Assembly: GCA_022801475.1 (NCBI GenBank)
Contig: JAAWSH010000059.1
Coordinates: 1 to 8,641 of the forward strand
Direction: 5' to 3'
DNA: 8,641 nt
DNA from: Acutalibacter sp.
Lineage (GTDB): Bacteria; Bacillota; Clostridia; Oscillospirales; Acutalibacteraceae
Below are positions 1 through 7,070 of the stretch, piece by piece. Under the pieces are notes generated by a model. That model saw only the letters and a list, made by a program, of their open reading frames with translations. It did no database searches and had not been told where the DNA came from. Numbering within the stretch: position 1 is the first letter of the stretch; each line of letters begins with the position of its first letter. Position numbers and translations under genes: made by a program.

Positions 1-1218
1 GTCCCGGGGGCGGGTGGGTTGGGATGGGGCCTGAGACCGCGGGGACGGCTGAGGCGGAGCGGAAGGTACATCCGGGCGCTGGGCCGGGCGTACAGCCGGC
101 GGCATTTCCTGGGGCCGCATCCGCTGGGGAGGCTGCGCCATCTCGTCGGGTAAGTCAAACTCCTCGGTGTACATAGAGCTGGGAGCAGGGGCCAAAGGCA
201 AAGGATCGGGCCGCGGCTGTCCAGACGATGGGAACTGCTGGGGAATCTCGAACTCCTCGGTATACAAGTTTCCATTCACAGGCACCGAAAGAGCCTCGGG
301 CTCGGGCCTATGCAGAGTGGGCTGGGGCTCCAGGCCATATCCGTCTGTGTGGCCAGAAGCGCCGGCGGGGCGGCTGGGCTGCACCGGCCGGGGGCGCACG
401 GGCTGGCGGATTTCCGCGTGCTGGATCTCCTCAAAAATTTCGTCCCGATCTCCGGCGTTTTGGCGGCCGCGCACAATAAATACCACTAAGACCACCAGAC
501 CCAGAACCCCTACGCCGATACATCCGGCGCCGCTGTAGAACAGCACAATGGACATGGAGTTGTTCCGCTGGTTCACCCGGGCAAAGGTGACGTAGTTGGG
601 CTCTAGGGGAGCGCTGGCGTCCACCTGGCCGGAGCTGGAGCTGTTGGGATTGGGCGTAGCGCTGCTTGTGCCCAGAGAGGGATGCAAAATCGTACTGCCC
701 GCGCTGCCGGGAATCCGGGGCCGGGATGAGATGGTACCGCCGGTATTGCCCGTACTGCCAGTACTGCCCGTGCTCCCGGAGCTGCCTCCGGAATGGTTAT
801 TGTCCGGCTCTACATAACCGGGGTCACTGCTCTCGTTGGGATCGCTGGAAACAGGATCGTCGTCTTCCGGCTGGCTGGAGCCTGGGTCGTCTGTGGGCGG
901 AGGAGTGGGGTCGCCGCCCTGGCTGGGGTCGCTGGAAACAGGATCGTCACCCCCCGGTTGACTAGAGCCTGGATCGTCGGTAGGGGGCGGCTCGTCGGTG
1001 GGGGGAGGGGAGGGGTCGTCCGTTGGGGGAGGATCATCTGAAGGCGACGGCTCCACCGGATCGGTGGGGGGCTCCCCTTCGCCGTCGCCATTGGTCTCTC
1101 CGTCAATAAAGGGAACATCGCCGTCCTCGGCGGCCGCCGGCAGGGCCAGCGCGGGCATGACGGCGGCGAAGAGAACCAGCAAGGTCAATAGCAGGGCCCA
1201 AAAGCGTTTTTGCTTCAT
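1..1218 (-). CDS. putative type I membrane protein with Pro/Ser/Asp-rich outer region (C-terminus beyond window)
   Basis: I do not recognise this gene. Reading leftward from ATG at 1218 there is no stop to base 1, so 406 codons are visible and the C-terminus is missing. GGAGG (1225-1229) sits 6 bases before the start. Residues 1-30 look like a signal peptide: MKQKR, a hydrophobic core at 8-20, then AxA-type sites. Residues 31-140 are acidic and Pro-rich with recurrent DDP and PPPTDDP, including a 29-residue duplication (77-104 and 106-133). Residues 144-162 are a Gly/Ser/Thr linker with GST triplets. A single transmembrane helix lies at about 224-249, followed by R250-G-R252, which predicts a cytoplasmic C-terminus. 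The tail (250-406+) is rich in Pro, Arg and Gln and carries YTEEFEIP at 319 and YTEEFDLP at 350. No enzymatic motif is visible. The composition suggests a cell-envelope spacer or scaffold, but that is inference. Reality of the gene is well supported; function is unknown. Confidence 0.85.
   Translation of the reverse strand, partial: MKQKRFWALLLTLLVLFAAVMPALALPAAAEDGDVPFIDGETNGDGEGEPPTDPVEPSPSDDPPPTDDPSPPPTDEPPPTDDPGSSQPGGDDPVSSDPSQGGDPTPPPTDDPGSSQPEDDDPVSSDPNESSDPGYVEPDNNHSGGSSGSTGSTGSTGNTGGTISSRPRIPGSAGSTILHPSLGTSSATPNPNSSSSGQVDASAPLEPNYVTFARVNQRNNSMSIVLFYSGAGCIGVGVLGLVVLVVFIVRGRQNAGDRDEIFEEIQHAEIRQPVRPRPVQPSRPAGASGHTDGYGLEPQPTLHRPEPEALSVPVNGNLYTEEFEIPQQFPSSGQPRPDPLPLAPAPSSMYTEEFDLPDEMAQPPQRMRPQEMPPAVRPAQRPDVPSAPPQPSPRSQAPSQPTRPRD
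820..990 (-). repeat. tandem 87-base duplication inside the membrane protein gene
   Basis: Two adjacent units of 87 bases (29 codons) encode residues 77-104 and 106-133 of the membrane protein. Both begin PPPTDDPGSSQP and contain DDPVSSDP. At DNA level the 19-base string cgctggaaacaggatcgtc occurs at 843 and again at 930. The period is a multiple of three, so copy number can vary without breaking the frame. Such units are typical of extended wall-spanning linkers. Confidence 0.85.
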
Positions 1219-1262
1219 AAAAAGCCTCCGTTTTTCTGGGAATGTGATGAAATGATAGACTT

Positions 1263-1291
1263 ATTATAACTCATAATGGGGGGAATATCAA
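1263..1291 (-). promoter_or_regulatory. sigma-A-type promoter of the membrane protein gene
   Basis: On the minus strand a TTGATA -35 box (1286-1291) is followed by a 17-base spacer and a perfect TATAAT -10 box (1263-1268). Transcription would start near 1256 and give a leader of about 38 bases with a GGAGG site. The gene is therefore probably transcribed on its own, although it lies downstream of glyQS on the same strand and no clear terminator separates them. Confidence 0.8.
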
Positions 1292-1315
1292 GGGAAGGGA
1301 AAATTAGGGCATGTC

Positions 1316-2716
1316 TTAAAACGCTCCCAGCTTCTCGCCGATATACCGCTCCAGCCCCTCCATGGGCACCCGCTCTTGCGCCATGCTGTCCCGTTCCCGC
1401 ACAGTCACCTGGCCGTCGCCGGCTTTTTCGCTGTCGCCTACGGTGTCGAAGTCCACGGTCACGCACAGGGGCGTGCCAATCTCGTCCTCCCGGCGGTAGC
1501 GCTTGCCGATGGAACCGGTCTCGTCAAAGTCGGTCATAAAGTGGCGGGAGAGCTTTTCCGCCAGCTCCCGGGCCGGGGCAGACAGCTTTTTGGAAAGGGG
1601 CAGCACCGCCGCCTTGTAGGGGGCAATGGCGGGAGACAGGTGCAGCACCACCCGGCTGTCGTTTTTCACCTGGTCCAAAACCTCCACGTCGTAGGCCTCG
1701 CACAACAGGGCCAGCACCGTGCGGTCCAGGCCGTAGGTGGACTCAATGATATAGGGAATGAACTTCTCGTTGGTTTCAGGGTCCAGATAGTCCATCTTCT
1801 GACCGCTGTATTCCTGGTGGCGGCTAAGGTCGAAGTTGGTGCGGTTGTGGGTGCCGTTAATCTCTCCCCAGCCAAAGGGGAACAGGTACTCGATGTCGCA
1901 GGCGGCCTTGGCGTAGTGGGCCAGCTTCTCATGGTCGTGGAAGCGCAGCTTTTCGGCGGGCAGGCCCAGGTCCTCAAAGTACTTTTTGCCATACTCCTTA
2001 AAATAGGTATACAGCTCCTCGTCAGTGCCCTCTTTGCAGAAGGTCTGGAACTCCATCTGCTCGAACTCAATGGTGCGGAAGGTAAAGTTGCCCGGGGTGA
2101 TCTCGTTGCGGAAGGCTTTGCCGATCTGGCCAATGGAGAAGGGCAGCTTGGCCCGCATGGTGCGCTGGACATTGAGGAAGTTCACGTACTCGCCCTGGGC
2201 GTTTTCAGGCCGCAGATAGATAATGGACTTGTTATCCGCGGTGACGCCCCGGTAGGTCTGGAACATGAGGTTGAATTCCCGAATATCCGTAAAGTTGTGT
2301 TTGCCGCAGTTGGGGCAGGGGATGTGGTGGTCCTTGATATACTGGAACATCTCCTCCTTAGTCATGCCGTCGGCGTGGGCGTCGGGACTGAAGTCATCTA
2401 TAAGGTTGTCGGCCCGGTGGCGCATTTTACACTCTTTGCAGTCCAGCAGCGGGTCCGAGAAGCTCTGCACATGGCCGCTGGCCTCCCACACCCGGGGGTG
2501 CATCAGAATGTCGGCGTCCACTTCAAAGGAGTTGTGCCGCTCCTGAATAAAACGCTTGCGCCAGGTGTCCTTTACGTTGTTTTTCAGCCGGGCGCCTAGG
2601 GGGCCGTAGTCCCAGGTGTTGGCCAAGCCCCCGTATATCTCGCTGCCGGGGAAGATAAAGCCCCGGGTCTTGCAGAGGCTTACGATCATATCCATGGTTT
2701 TTTCACTTTGCCGCAT
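1316..2716 (-). CDS. glyQS: glycine--tRNA ligase, single-chain class II type
   Basis: This 466-residue cytoplasmic enzyme charges tRNA-Gly with glycine using ATP. It is the homodimeric class II form, not the split alpha/beta GlyQ-GlyS form. The N-terminus matches the family: FPGSEIYGGLANTWDYGPLG at 22-41. Class II motif 2 is seen at FRNE (202-205), followed by the glycine-site segment around FRTIEFEQMEFQ (213-224). Motif 3 is GLDR (329-332). The anticodon-binding domain occupies roughly the last 100 residues. Two CxxC pairs (C93/C96 and C134/C137) in the insertion could form a zinc-ribbon-like site. The length is normal for the family. Start ATG 2716 has AAAGGA 11 bases upstream; the alternative ATG at codon 8 would leave the N-terminus slightly short. 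It is divergent from the RNA/lepA region and has its own promoter. Confidence 0.97.
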   Translation of the reverse strand: MRQSEKTMDMIVSLCKTRGFIFPGSEIYGGLANTWDYGPLGARLKNNVKDTWRKRFIQERHNSFEVDADILMHPRVWEASGHVQSFSDPLLDCKECKMRHRADNLIDDFSPDAHADGMTKEEMFQYIKDHHIPCPNCGKHNFTDIREFNLMFQTYRGVTADNKSIIYLRPENAQGEYVNFLNVQRTMRAKLPFSIGQIGKAFRNEITPGNFTFRTIEFEQMEFQTFCKEGTDEELYTYFKEYGKKYFEDLGLPAEKLRFHDHEKLAHYAKAACDIEYLFPFGWGEINGTHNRTNFDLSRHQEYSGQKMDYLDPETNEKFIPYIIESTYGLDRTVLALLCEAYDVEVLDQVKNDSRVVLHLSPAIAPYKAAVLPLSKKLSAPARELAEKLSRHFMTDFDETGSIGKRYRREDEIGTPLCVTVDFDTVGDSEKAGDGQVTVRERDSMAQERVPMEGLERYIGEKLGAF

Positions 2717-2749
2717 AGTAGATTCATTCCTTTCTCTCTTCTTGCTGTC

Positions 2750-2778
2750 ATTTTACCAAATTCAAAGAAAGTTTGCAA
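2750..2778 (-). promoter_or_regulatory. sigma-A-type promoter of glyQS
   Basis: On the minus strand TTGCAA (2773-2778), a 17-base spacer and TAAAAT (2750-2755) lie directly upstream of glyQS. The predicted start near 2743 gives a leader of only about 27 bases. That is too short for a T-box, and no T-box core (TGGNACC) is visible further upstream. On this reading glyQS is not controlled by tRNA-Gly sensing in the usual Firmicute way. Confidence 0.75.
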
Positions 2779-2831
2779 GAAAAACCGCCGGGGTTTTCAT
2801 TTTTTTAGCCGTCCTCCGGCCGGACGGGCGG

Positions 2832-2859
2832 TTGACAAAGGGCCACAAAATGATATAAT
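2832..2859 (+). promoter_or_regulatory. consensus sigma-A promoter reading rightward into the structured RNA region
   Basis: A perfect TTGACA (2832-2837) and a perfect TATAAT (2854-2859) are separated by 16 bases. Transcription would start near 2866. This is one of the two strongest promoters in the window, and no protein gene begins within 600 bases of it. It drives either a noncoding RNA (about 2866-3063) or a very long lepA leader. It is back to back with the glyQS promoter. Confidence 0.85.
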
Positions 2860-2882
2860 AAAAACGCCCCCTTTATGGGGCG
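2857..2882 (-). terminator. intrinsic terminator, leftward
   Basis: Read on the minus strand, CGCCCC (2877-2882) pairs with GGGGCG (2865-2870) around a 6-base loop, and the sequence then runs TTTTTATT. It is a textbook intrinsic terminator for leftward transcription and would insulate glyQS. Its T-run overlaps the -10 box of the rightward promoter. Read rightward, the same palindrome would form a hairpin at the extreme 5' end of the plus-strand transcript. Confidence 0.65.
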
Positions 2883-3063
2883 GGCGTTGGACGCATAACT
2901 AAGGTGGTTGGGCCGCTCCCTTGCGAAAGAGGAGAAAGCGGAGGTTTGTTTCTTTTCCCTAATAAAAGCGTGTTGACCGTCCGGACGCTGCCCGGGCGGT
3001 CAGTAGTTCTTAAAACACTGATTTTTTAAACCAGGGCCGTCCGCTATGGGACCAGCGCTCTTA
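2866..3063 (+). ncRNA. candidate structured noncoding RNA (6S-like hypothesis)
   Basis: Bases 2882-2897 and 3045-3060 pair symmetrically in 14 of 16 positions, with A-A and G-G mismatches, to form a closing stem around about 150 bases. Inside are a hairpin capped by a GCGA (GNRA) loop near 2914-2936 and a hairpin of at least 10 pairs made by GACCG...CGGTC around 2976-3002. The interior between them is AU-rich. Pairs that are G-U on the plus strand would be A-C mismatches on the minus strand: two in the closing stem and at least one in the second hairpin. Together with the GNRA loop this favours the plus strand. A consensus promoter sits just upstream. The length and rod-like ends recall Firmicute 6S RNA, but I cannot match a conserved 6S sequence, and a 5' hairpin before the closing stem is atypical. 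I see no RNase P, tmRNA, SRP or T-box signature. The 3' end is not defined by a clear terminator. Confidence 0.4.
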
Positions 3064-3075
3064 TTATGATAGTAT

Positions 3076-3102
3076 ATTATACCTCCCCGGCGAAAATATC
3101 AA
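3076..3102 (-). promoter_or_regulatory. possible leftward promoter upstream of the structured RNA region
   Basis: On the minus strand TTGATA (3097-3102) and TATAAT (3076-3081) are present, but the spacer is only 15 bases, which is shorter than optimal. If active, it would start a transcript near 3069 that ends at the terminator at 2857-2882, giving an RNA of about 210 bases. This is the competing reading of the region. Confidence 0.35.
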
Positions 3103-3109
3103 GGGCGGT

Positions 3110-3410
3110 GTCTCAACAGGCGTGTCCACACGCGTTGTTTTGCCAGCAAGCCTCCAAAGGCGGAACAGTAAAAGCTCCGGCCGCATTTTCAAAGGTTGTG
3201 GGGCTTTAGGGGGCGGCAGGAAGAGCAAAGCTCTGCTTTTCCTGCCCGGCGCGAGGAAGCTCCCCGGTTCCTTGGCAAAGCCAGGGAATGGGACGGTTCT
3301 GACCTGGCCGGGTCCAGCCGGTTTCATGGGCAGACGAGACCAGCGGAGACTCAGGGCCCAAGAGTTGGCTTTGCCTGCTCTCCGCCGCCGGAGGCCATTG
3401 GCTGCTTTAT
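3110..3410. other. non-coding stretch with clustered GC-rich hairpins upstream of lepA
   Basis: This stretch has no convincing gene. The open frames on both strands lack family signatures and look like a by-product of high GC. It holds a 13-pair inverted repeat (3215-3227 with 3234-3246), a 9-pair hairpin with loop AAA (3268-3288), and a CTCCG/CGGAG hairpin (3380-3393). The motif GCAAAGC recurs in the loops of the first two, and its reverse complement lies at 3368-3374. A frame continuous with lepA is open from 3196, but LepA homology begins only at 3478. It could be part of a long lepA leader or a decayed repeat. Confidence 0.4.
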
Positions 3411-3477
3411 AGCAAAATATCGTAATTCAATACTCTCTTTTGGATACGCCCATCTCAACAGCGAGGAGTTTTTCCCC

Positions 3478-5280
3478 ATGGATAAATCGAAGATCCGTAA
3501 TTTCAGTATTGTCGCCCACATTGACCACGGCAAAAGTACCTTGGCCGACCGCATTTTGGAGCAGACCAAGGCGGTCCCCCTGCGGGAAATGGAAAACCAG
3601 CTTTTGGATAACATGGACCTGGAGCGGGAGCGGGGCATCACCATCAAGGCCCACGCCGTTACCCTGGTGTATACCGCTCGGGACGGGGAGGACTATGTGT
3701 TCAACCTCATCGACACCCCCGGGCACGTTGACTTTAACTACGAGGTCTCCCGGTCCCTGGCCGCCTGCGAGGGGGCCGTGCTGGTGGTGGACGCCTCCCA
3801 GGGCATTGAGGCCCAGACTCTGGCCAACACCTATCTGGCCGTGGACGCGGGCCTGGAGATTGTGCCAGTGGTGAACAAGATCGACCTGATCAGCGCGGAC
3901 CCGGACCGGGCCTGCCATGAAATTGAGGATATTATCGGCATTCCGGCCATGGACGCCCCCCGCATCTCCGCTAAAAATGGAATTAACATCGATGAGGTGA
4001 TGGAGCGCGTGGTCAGCGACATCCCTGCCCCGCAGGGGGACGAGAGCGCGCCTTTGCGGGCCCTGATTTTCGACTCCTATTATGATTCCTACCGGGGGGT
4101 TATTGTCTACGTGCGCATTAAAGATGGCTGTGTCCGCCCAGGAAACACCATCCGCATGATGGCTACCGGCGGGGAGTTTCAGGTGGTGGAGTGCGGCTTT
4201 CTTCGGGCCACCTCCCTGGAGCCGGCAGAGGCCCTTTACGCCGGAGAGGTGGGCTATATCGCGGCCTCTATTAAGGATGTGCGCCAGGCCCGGGTGGGCG
4301 ATACTGTGACCCTGGCGGAAAACCCGGCTGCGGAGCCGCTGCCTGGCTACCGGGCGGTGCAGCCCATGGTATTCTGCGGCATTTACCCTGCCGACGGGGC
4401 CCACTACACGGACCTGCGGGACGCTTTGGAAAAGCTACAGCTTAACGACGCCTCCCTGACTTTCGAGCCGGAGACCTCGGTGGCCCTGGGCTTTGGGTTC
4501 CGATGCGGCTTCTTGGGGCTTCTGCATATGGAGATTATCCAGGAGCGTCTGGAGCGGGAGTATAACCTGGATTTGATTACCACAGCCCCCAGCGTGGTGT
4601 ACAAGATCACAAAGACCAACGGCGAGACCCTCTCCATTGACAACCCCACCAACTACCCGGACCCTGCCACCATCCAGAGCGCGGAGGAGCCCATTAGCAA
4701 TGCCCATATTTATTCCCCCGCCGAGTACGTGGGCAACATTATGGAGCTGTGCCAGGAGCGCCGGGGCGTGTTTATGGACATGAAATACATTGATACCGAC
4801 CGGGTGGATATCCACTACGAGCTGCCCCTTAATGAGATCATCTACGACTTCTTCGACGCGTTAAAGTCCCGCACCCGGGGCTACGCCAGCTTCGACTACG
4901 AGCTGCTGGGCTACCGGCCCTCTCAGCTGGTGAAGCTGGACATCCTCTTAAACGGCGAGATGGTGGACGCCCTCAGCTTTATTCTGCATACAGAAAAGGC
5001 CTACCCCCGGGCCCGGAAGATGACCGAGAAGCTGAAGGAGAAGATTCCCCGCCAGCTGTTCGAGGTGCCCATCCAGGCCTGCGTGGGGGGCAAGATCATT
5101 GCCCGGGAAACCGTAAAAGCCCTGCGCAAGGACGTGCTGGCCAAGTGCTACGGCGGGGACATCACCCGCAAGAAAAAGCTGCTGGAAAAGCAGAAGGAGG
5201 GCAAAAAGCGCATGCGCCAGCTGGGCACCGTAGAGGTGCCCCAAGAGGCCTTTATGGCTGTGCTGAAGCTGGACGAGTAA
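3478..5280 (+). CDS. lepA: elongation factor 4 (LepA), ribosome-associated translational GTPase
   Basis: This 600-residue GTPase binds the ribosome and is proposed to act on stalled or pre-translocated complexes and in ribosome assembly. The GTPase motifs are intact: AHIDHGKST (13-21), DTPGH (79-83), NKID (133-136) and SAK (164-166). The EF-G domain III-like segment [11 protein letters not shown] is at 342-352. The LepA-specific C-terminal part runs from YASFDYE (469) through the basic stretch near [19 protein letters not shown] to the end. The length is normal. The frame is open far upstream, but ATG 3478 is chosen because [18 protein letters not shown] matches the family N-terminus and GAGGAG lies 9 bases before it. 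The following gene starts 17 bases after the stop, so the two are probably co-transcribed. I see only weak promoter-like sequence immediately upstream. Confidence 0.98.
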   Translation: MDKSKIRNFSIVAHIDHGKSTLADRILEQTKAVPLREMENQLLDNMDLERERGITIKAHAVTLVYTARDGEDYVFNLIDTPGHVDFNYEVSRSLAACEGAVLVVDASQGIEAQTLANTYLAVDAGLEIVPVVNKIDLISADPDRACHEIEDIIGIPAMDAPRISAKNGINIDEVMERVVSDIPAPQGDESAPLRALIFDSYYDSYRGVIVYVRIKDGCVRPGNTIRMMATGGEFQVVECGFLRATSLEPAEALYAGEVGYIAASIKDVRQARVGDTVTLAENPAAEPLPGYRAVQPMVFCGIYPADGAHYTDLRDALEKLQLNDASLTFEPETSVALGFGFRCGFLGLLHMEIIQERLEREYNLDLITTAPSVVYKITKTNGETLSIDNPTNYPDPATIQSAEEPISNAHIYSPAEYVGNIMELCQERRGVFMDMKYIDTDRVDIHYELPLNEIIYDFFDALKSRTRGYASFDYELLGYRPSQLVKLDILLNGEMVDALSFILHTEKAYPRARKMTEKLKEKIPRQLFEVPIQACVGGKIIARETVKALRKDVLAKCYGGDITRKKKLLEKQKEGKKRMRQLGTVEVPQEAFMAVLKLDE

Positions 5281-5297
5281 AGGAGGCGCCAGAGTTC

Positions 5298-6314
5298 ATG
5301 GAGAAACCATTCGCCAGCCTGGAGCAGCGGGTGGCCGCCGGGTACCTGGCCATGCTGCCGGCCTTTGTGCCCCTAGAGAACCGCCAGGTCCATGAAGCGG
5401 GGCAGCGGGAATTTTATGAGCTGATGGGGGCCCTCTTCCGGCTGCTGGCGGAGGAGCCGGAGCTGCTGTTCCCCACCCTGCACCCGGACGACGCCTTTCC
5501 CACCCGCTATAAGAAAGAATATGGAAAGCCCCAGCTGCAAGCCAATCTCTCTAAAGCGGAGCGGGCCGTTAAGGGTCTGCTGGGCAATCTGTTCCTTCTG
5601 GGCCAAGGGCGAGAGGTGAAGCTGAACTGGAGGGAGCGGAAGATCTTGGACCGGCTGGGGGCCGGCGGCGGGGCTTTGCCCGAGGCCTGGACCTGGATGG
5701 CCCGCCGTCCCGGCGCGGACCCGGTGGCTTTTGCCTACTGCCTGTTTGACCCGGACCACGTATACACCCGGGGAGTTTTCGCGCCCCTGCTGGGGGAAGA
5801 GCCTTTCCAGCGGCTGGAGGGCTGGATGCTCTCTCAGGGCTACCGGGCCTATGATATGTACAACGCCAAGTGGCCGGACTACCGGCTCTCCCTCCGCTAC
5901 GCCAACCCGGCCTGGGGCCCGGAGCGGCCCAGTATCGGCAACGAGTACAAGGTGATGCACACTGGCGTCTCGGCGGAATACGACGCCCATGTAGCCAGCC
6001 CGGCCTCCCTGGGGGTGTGCGTTCCCCGCGGGCTAAAGCTCTTCCTCCAGCACTTTGGGGAGATGGCCCCCCAAGTGCGGGAGCTGGTGCTGGAGCGCAC
6101 TAAGCGCTGCGACGGCTGCCGGTACTGCGTGCAGACTGACAAGTCCGGCGTCCGGCCCCTGGCCTGCCTCTTGGTGGAGGGGGAAGAGCTTTGCCCCTAC
6201 TATCCCGGCTATGCCTACCGCTGGCCGGGCCTCTCGCAGGAGCTGGTGGACCGCCTCACCGGGTTTTTAGATTTTATGGACGGCTTTGCGCCGGACCGGT
6301 CCGCATCAGAATAA
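5298..6314 (+). CDS. uncharacterised cytosolic protein with C-terminal cysteine cluster
   Basis: I do not recognise a named family. The frame could begin at 5145 inside lepA, but ATG 5298 is chosen because AGGAGG (5281-5286) lies 11 bases upstream and the earlier part would overlap lepA by about 135 bases. The product has 338 residues, with no signal peptide or membrane helix. An aromatic-rich middle lies at about 185-215 (YDMYNAKWPDYRLSLRYANP). Near the C-terminus is C271-x2-C274-x2-C277, followed by C290 and C299 in the context RCDGCRYCVQTDKSGVRP, then CPYYPG. The spacing suggests metal binding, either zinc or a redox site, but does not match the classic ferredoxin CxxCxxCxxxC. The tight spacing to lepA implies co-transcription, though co-transcription alone does not show a translation role. 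Confidence 0.85.
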   Translation: MEKPFASLEQRVAAGYLAMLPAFVPLENRQVHEAGQREFYELMGALFRLLAEEPELLFPTLHPDDAFPTRYKKEYGKPQLQANLSKAERAVKGLLGNLFLLGQGREVKLNWRERKILDRLGAGGGALPEAWTWMARRPGADPVAFAYCLFDPDHVYTRGVFAPLLGEEPFQRLEGWMLSQGYRAYDMYNAKWPDYRLSLRYANPAWGPERPSIGNEYKVMHTGVSAEYDAHVASPASLGVCVPRGLKLFLQHFGEMAPQVRELVLERTKRCDGCRYCVQTDKSGVRPLACLLVEGEELCPYYPGYAYRWPGLSQELVDRLTGFLDFMDGFAPDRSASE

Positions 6315-6371
6315 GAACCCGTATACACAACCTGTAAACACCGGATGAGCGGGGGTATGAATACGGGTTCT
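6314..6371. repeat. 58-base inverted repeat between the cysteine-cluster gene and the GNAT gene
   Basis: The arms AGAACCCGTAT (6314-6324) and ATACGGGTTCT (6361-6371) are perfect 11-base inverted repeats around a 36-base centre. The left arm starts at the last base of the upstream stop codon. Neither strand has a proper T-run after the stem, so it is not a convincing intrinsic terminator. It could be a transcript-end stabiliser, a processing site, or a structured leader element of the acetyltransferase gene. Confidence 0.65.
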
Positions 6372-6409
6372 CTAAAAACGCCGCCCTATGGGGCTCAAAG
6401 GAGACCGCC

Positions 6410-6976
6410 ATGATAGAACTTATCACCCCCCGCCTGCGCCTGCGGGACTATGTTCCCGCCGACGAAGAGGCCTATTACCAGCTGAAAAGCTGCCCTAAGA
6501 CCATGTACTACCTGCAAGACATCATGCTTCACAGCCGGGAGGAGGCCCGAGAGGACTTTGCCCAGGTGCTGGCCGACGCAAAGCGCCCGGACCGTACCTT
6601 TTACTTTCTGCGGGCCGAGCTTCAAGAGAACGGCTGCCAGGTGGGGAGTATCGGCTATACGGTACAGGACCGCACGCCGGTGGGAAAGCTGGTCCACGCG
6701 GGATACTTTTACCTGCCGGAGTTTTGGGGCCGGGGCTATGGCGCCGAGGCTCTGGCAGAGTTGCTGCGCTTTGCCTTCCACGAGGACGGGGTATATCGGT
6801 TTTCCACCGGGTGCCTGGCGGAGAACGTAGGCTCCCGGCGGGTGATGGAGAAGTGCGGGCTCATCCGGGAGGCGGAAAAGCCCGGCTGGCTGTGGCACGA
6901 CGGTCAAATGAAAACTCGTCTGGAGTACCGGCTGCTGCGCCGGGAGTATGAAGAATGTCATGGCGCGGTGGGGTAA
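6410..6976 (+). CDS. GNAT-family N-acetyltransferase, RimJ/RimL type
   Basis: This 188-residue protein has the layout of RimJ/RimL-type acetyltransferases, which transfer acetyl from acetyl-CoA to amino groups of proteins or small molecules. The N-terminus IELITPRLRLRDYVPADEEAYYQL is typical. The acetyl-CoA pyrophosphate-binding motif A is seen as WGRGYGAEAL (106-115) after the beta-4 strand AGYFYLPEF (97-105). Motif B is seen as ENVGSRRVMEKCGL (138-151). The length is normal. ATG 6410 has AAAGGAG at 6397-6403. The substrate cannot be deduced, and nothing in the neighbours points to ribosomal protein acetylation or antibiotic resistance. It may be read from the upstream lepA transcript or from an unseen promoter. 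Confidence 0.93.
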   Translation: MIELITPRLRLRDYVPADEEAYYQLKSCPKTMYYLQDIMLHSREEAREDFAQVLADAKRPDRTFYFLRAELQENGCQVGSIGYTVQDRTPVGKLVHAGYFYLPEFWGRGYGAEALAELLRFAFHEDGVYRFSTGCLAENVGSRRVMEKCGLIREAEKPGWLWHDGQMKTRLEYRLLRREYEECHGAVG

Positions 6977-7070
6977 GAATCTGACCCAGCCGGACCGGCG
7001 GCCAAGCTCCTTTGCGCCAGAGGCCGTTCTATATGACCACGCGTTTTCTTTTTGCCAAGGGCAGTAATCA

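Noticed and set aside
1376..2599. Long open frame on the plus strand opposite glyQS
   Set aside because: It mirrors glyQS codon positions, has low-complexity Val/Gly/Leu composition, no ribosome binding site and no family motif. It is a GC-driven shadow.
2785..2835. CCGTCC/GGACGG hairpin as a terminator between the divergent promoters
   Set aside because: Its T-run lies before the stem on the plus strand and an A-run follows on the minus strand, so it does not form a terminator in either direction.
2882..3060. RNase P RNA, tmRNA, SRP RNA or T-box as identity of the structured RNA
   Set aside because: None of the conserved core strings (RNase P GAGGAAAGTCC, SRP GGAAG-type loop, tmRNA T-arm and CCA end, T-box TGGNACC) is present.
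3064..3327. Possible small gene on the minus strand in the hairpin-rich region
   Set aside because: The product has no domain, there is no clear ribosome binding site, and it crosses several palindromes. It is more likely a chance frame in GC-rich DNA.
3196..3477. N-terminal extension of LepA by 94 residues
   Set aside because: LepA homologues start at the [18 protein letters not shown] segment, a good Shine-Dalgarno sequence precedes 3478, and the upstream residues look like translated hairpin DNA.
3427..4404. 325-codon open frame on the minus strand opposite lepA
   Set aside because: Every GTPase motif of LepA lies on the plus strand, and the reverse product is His/Gly/Val-rich without any recognisable domain.
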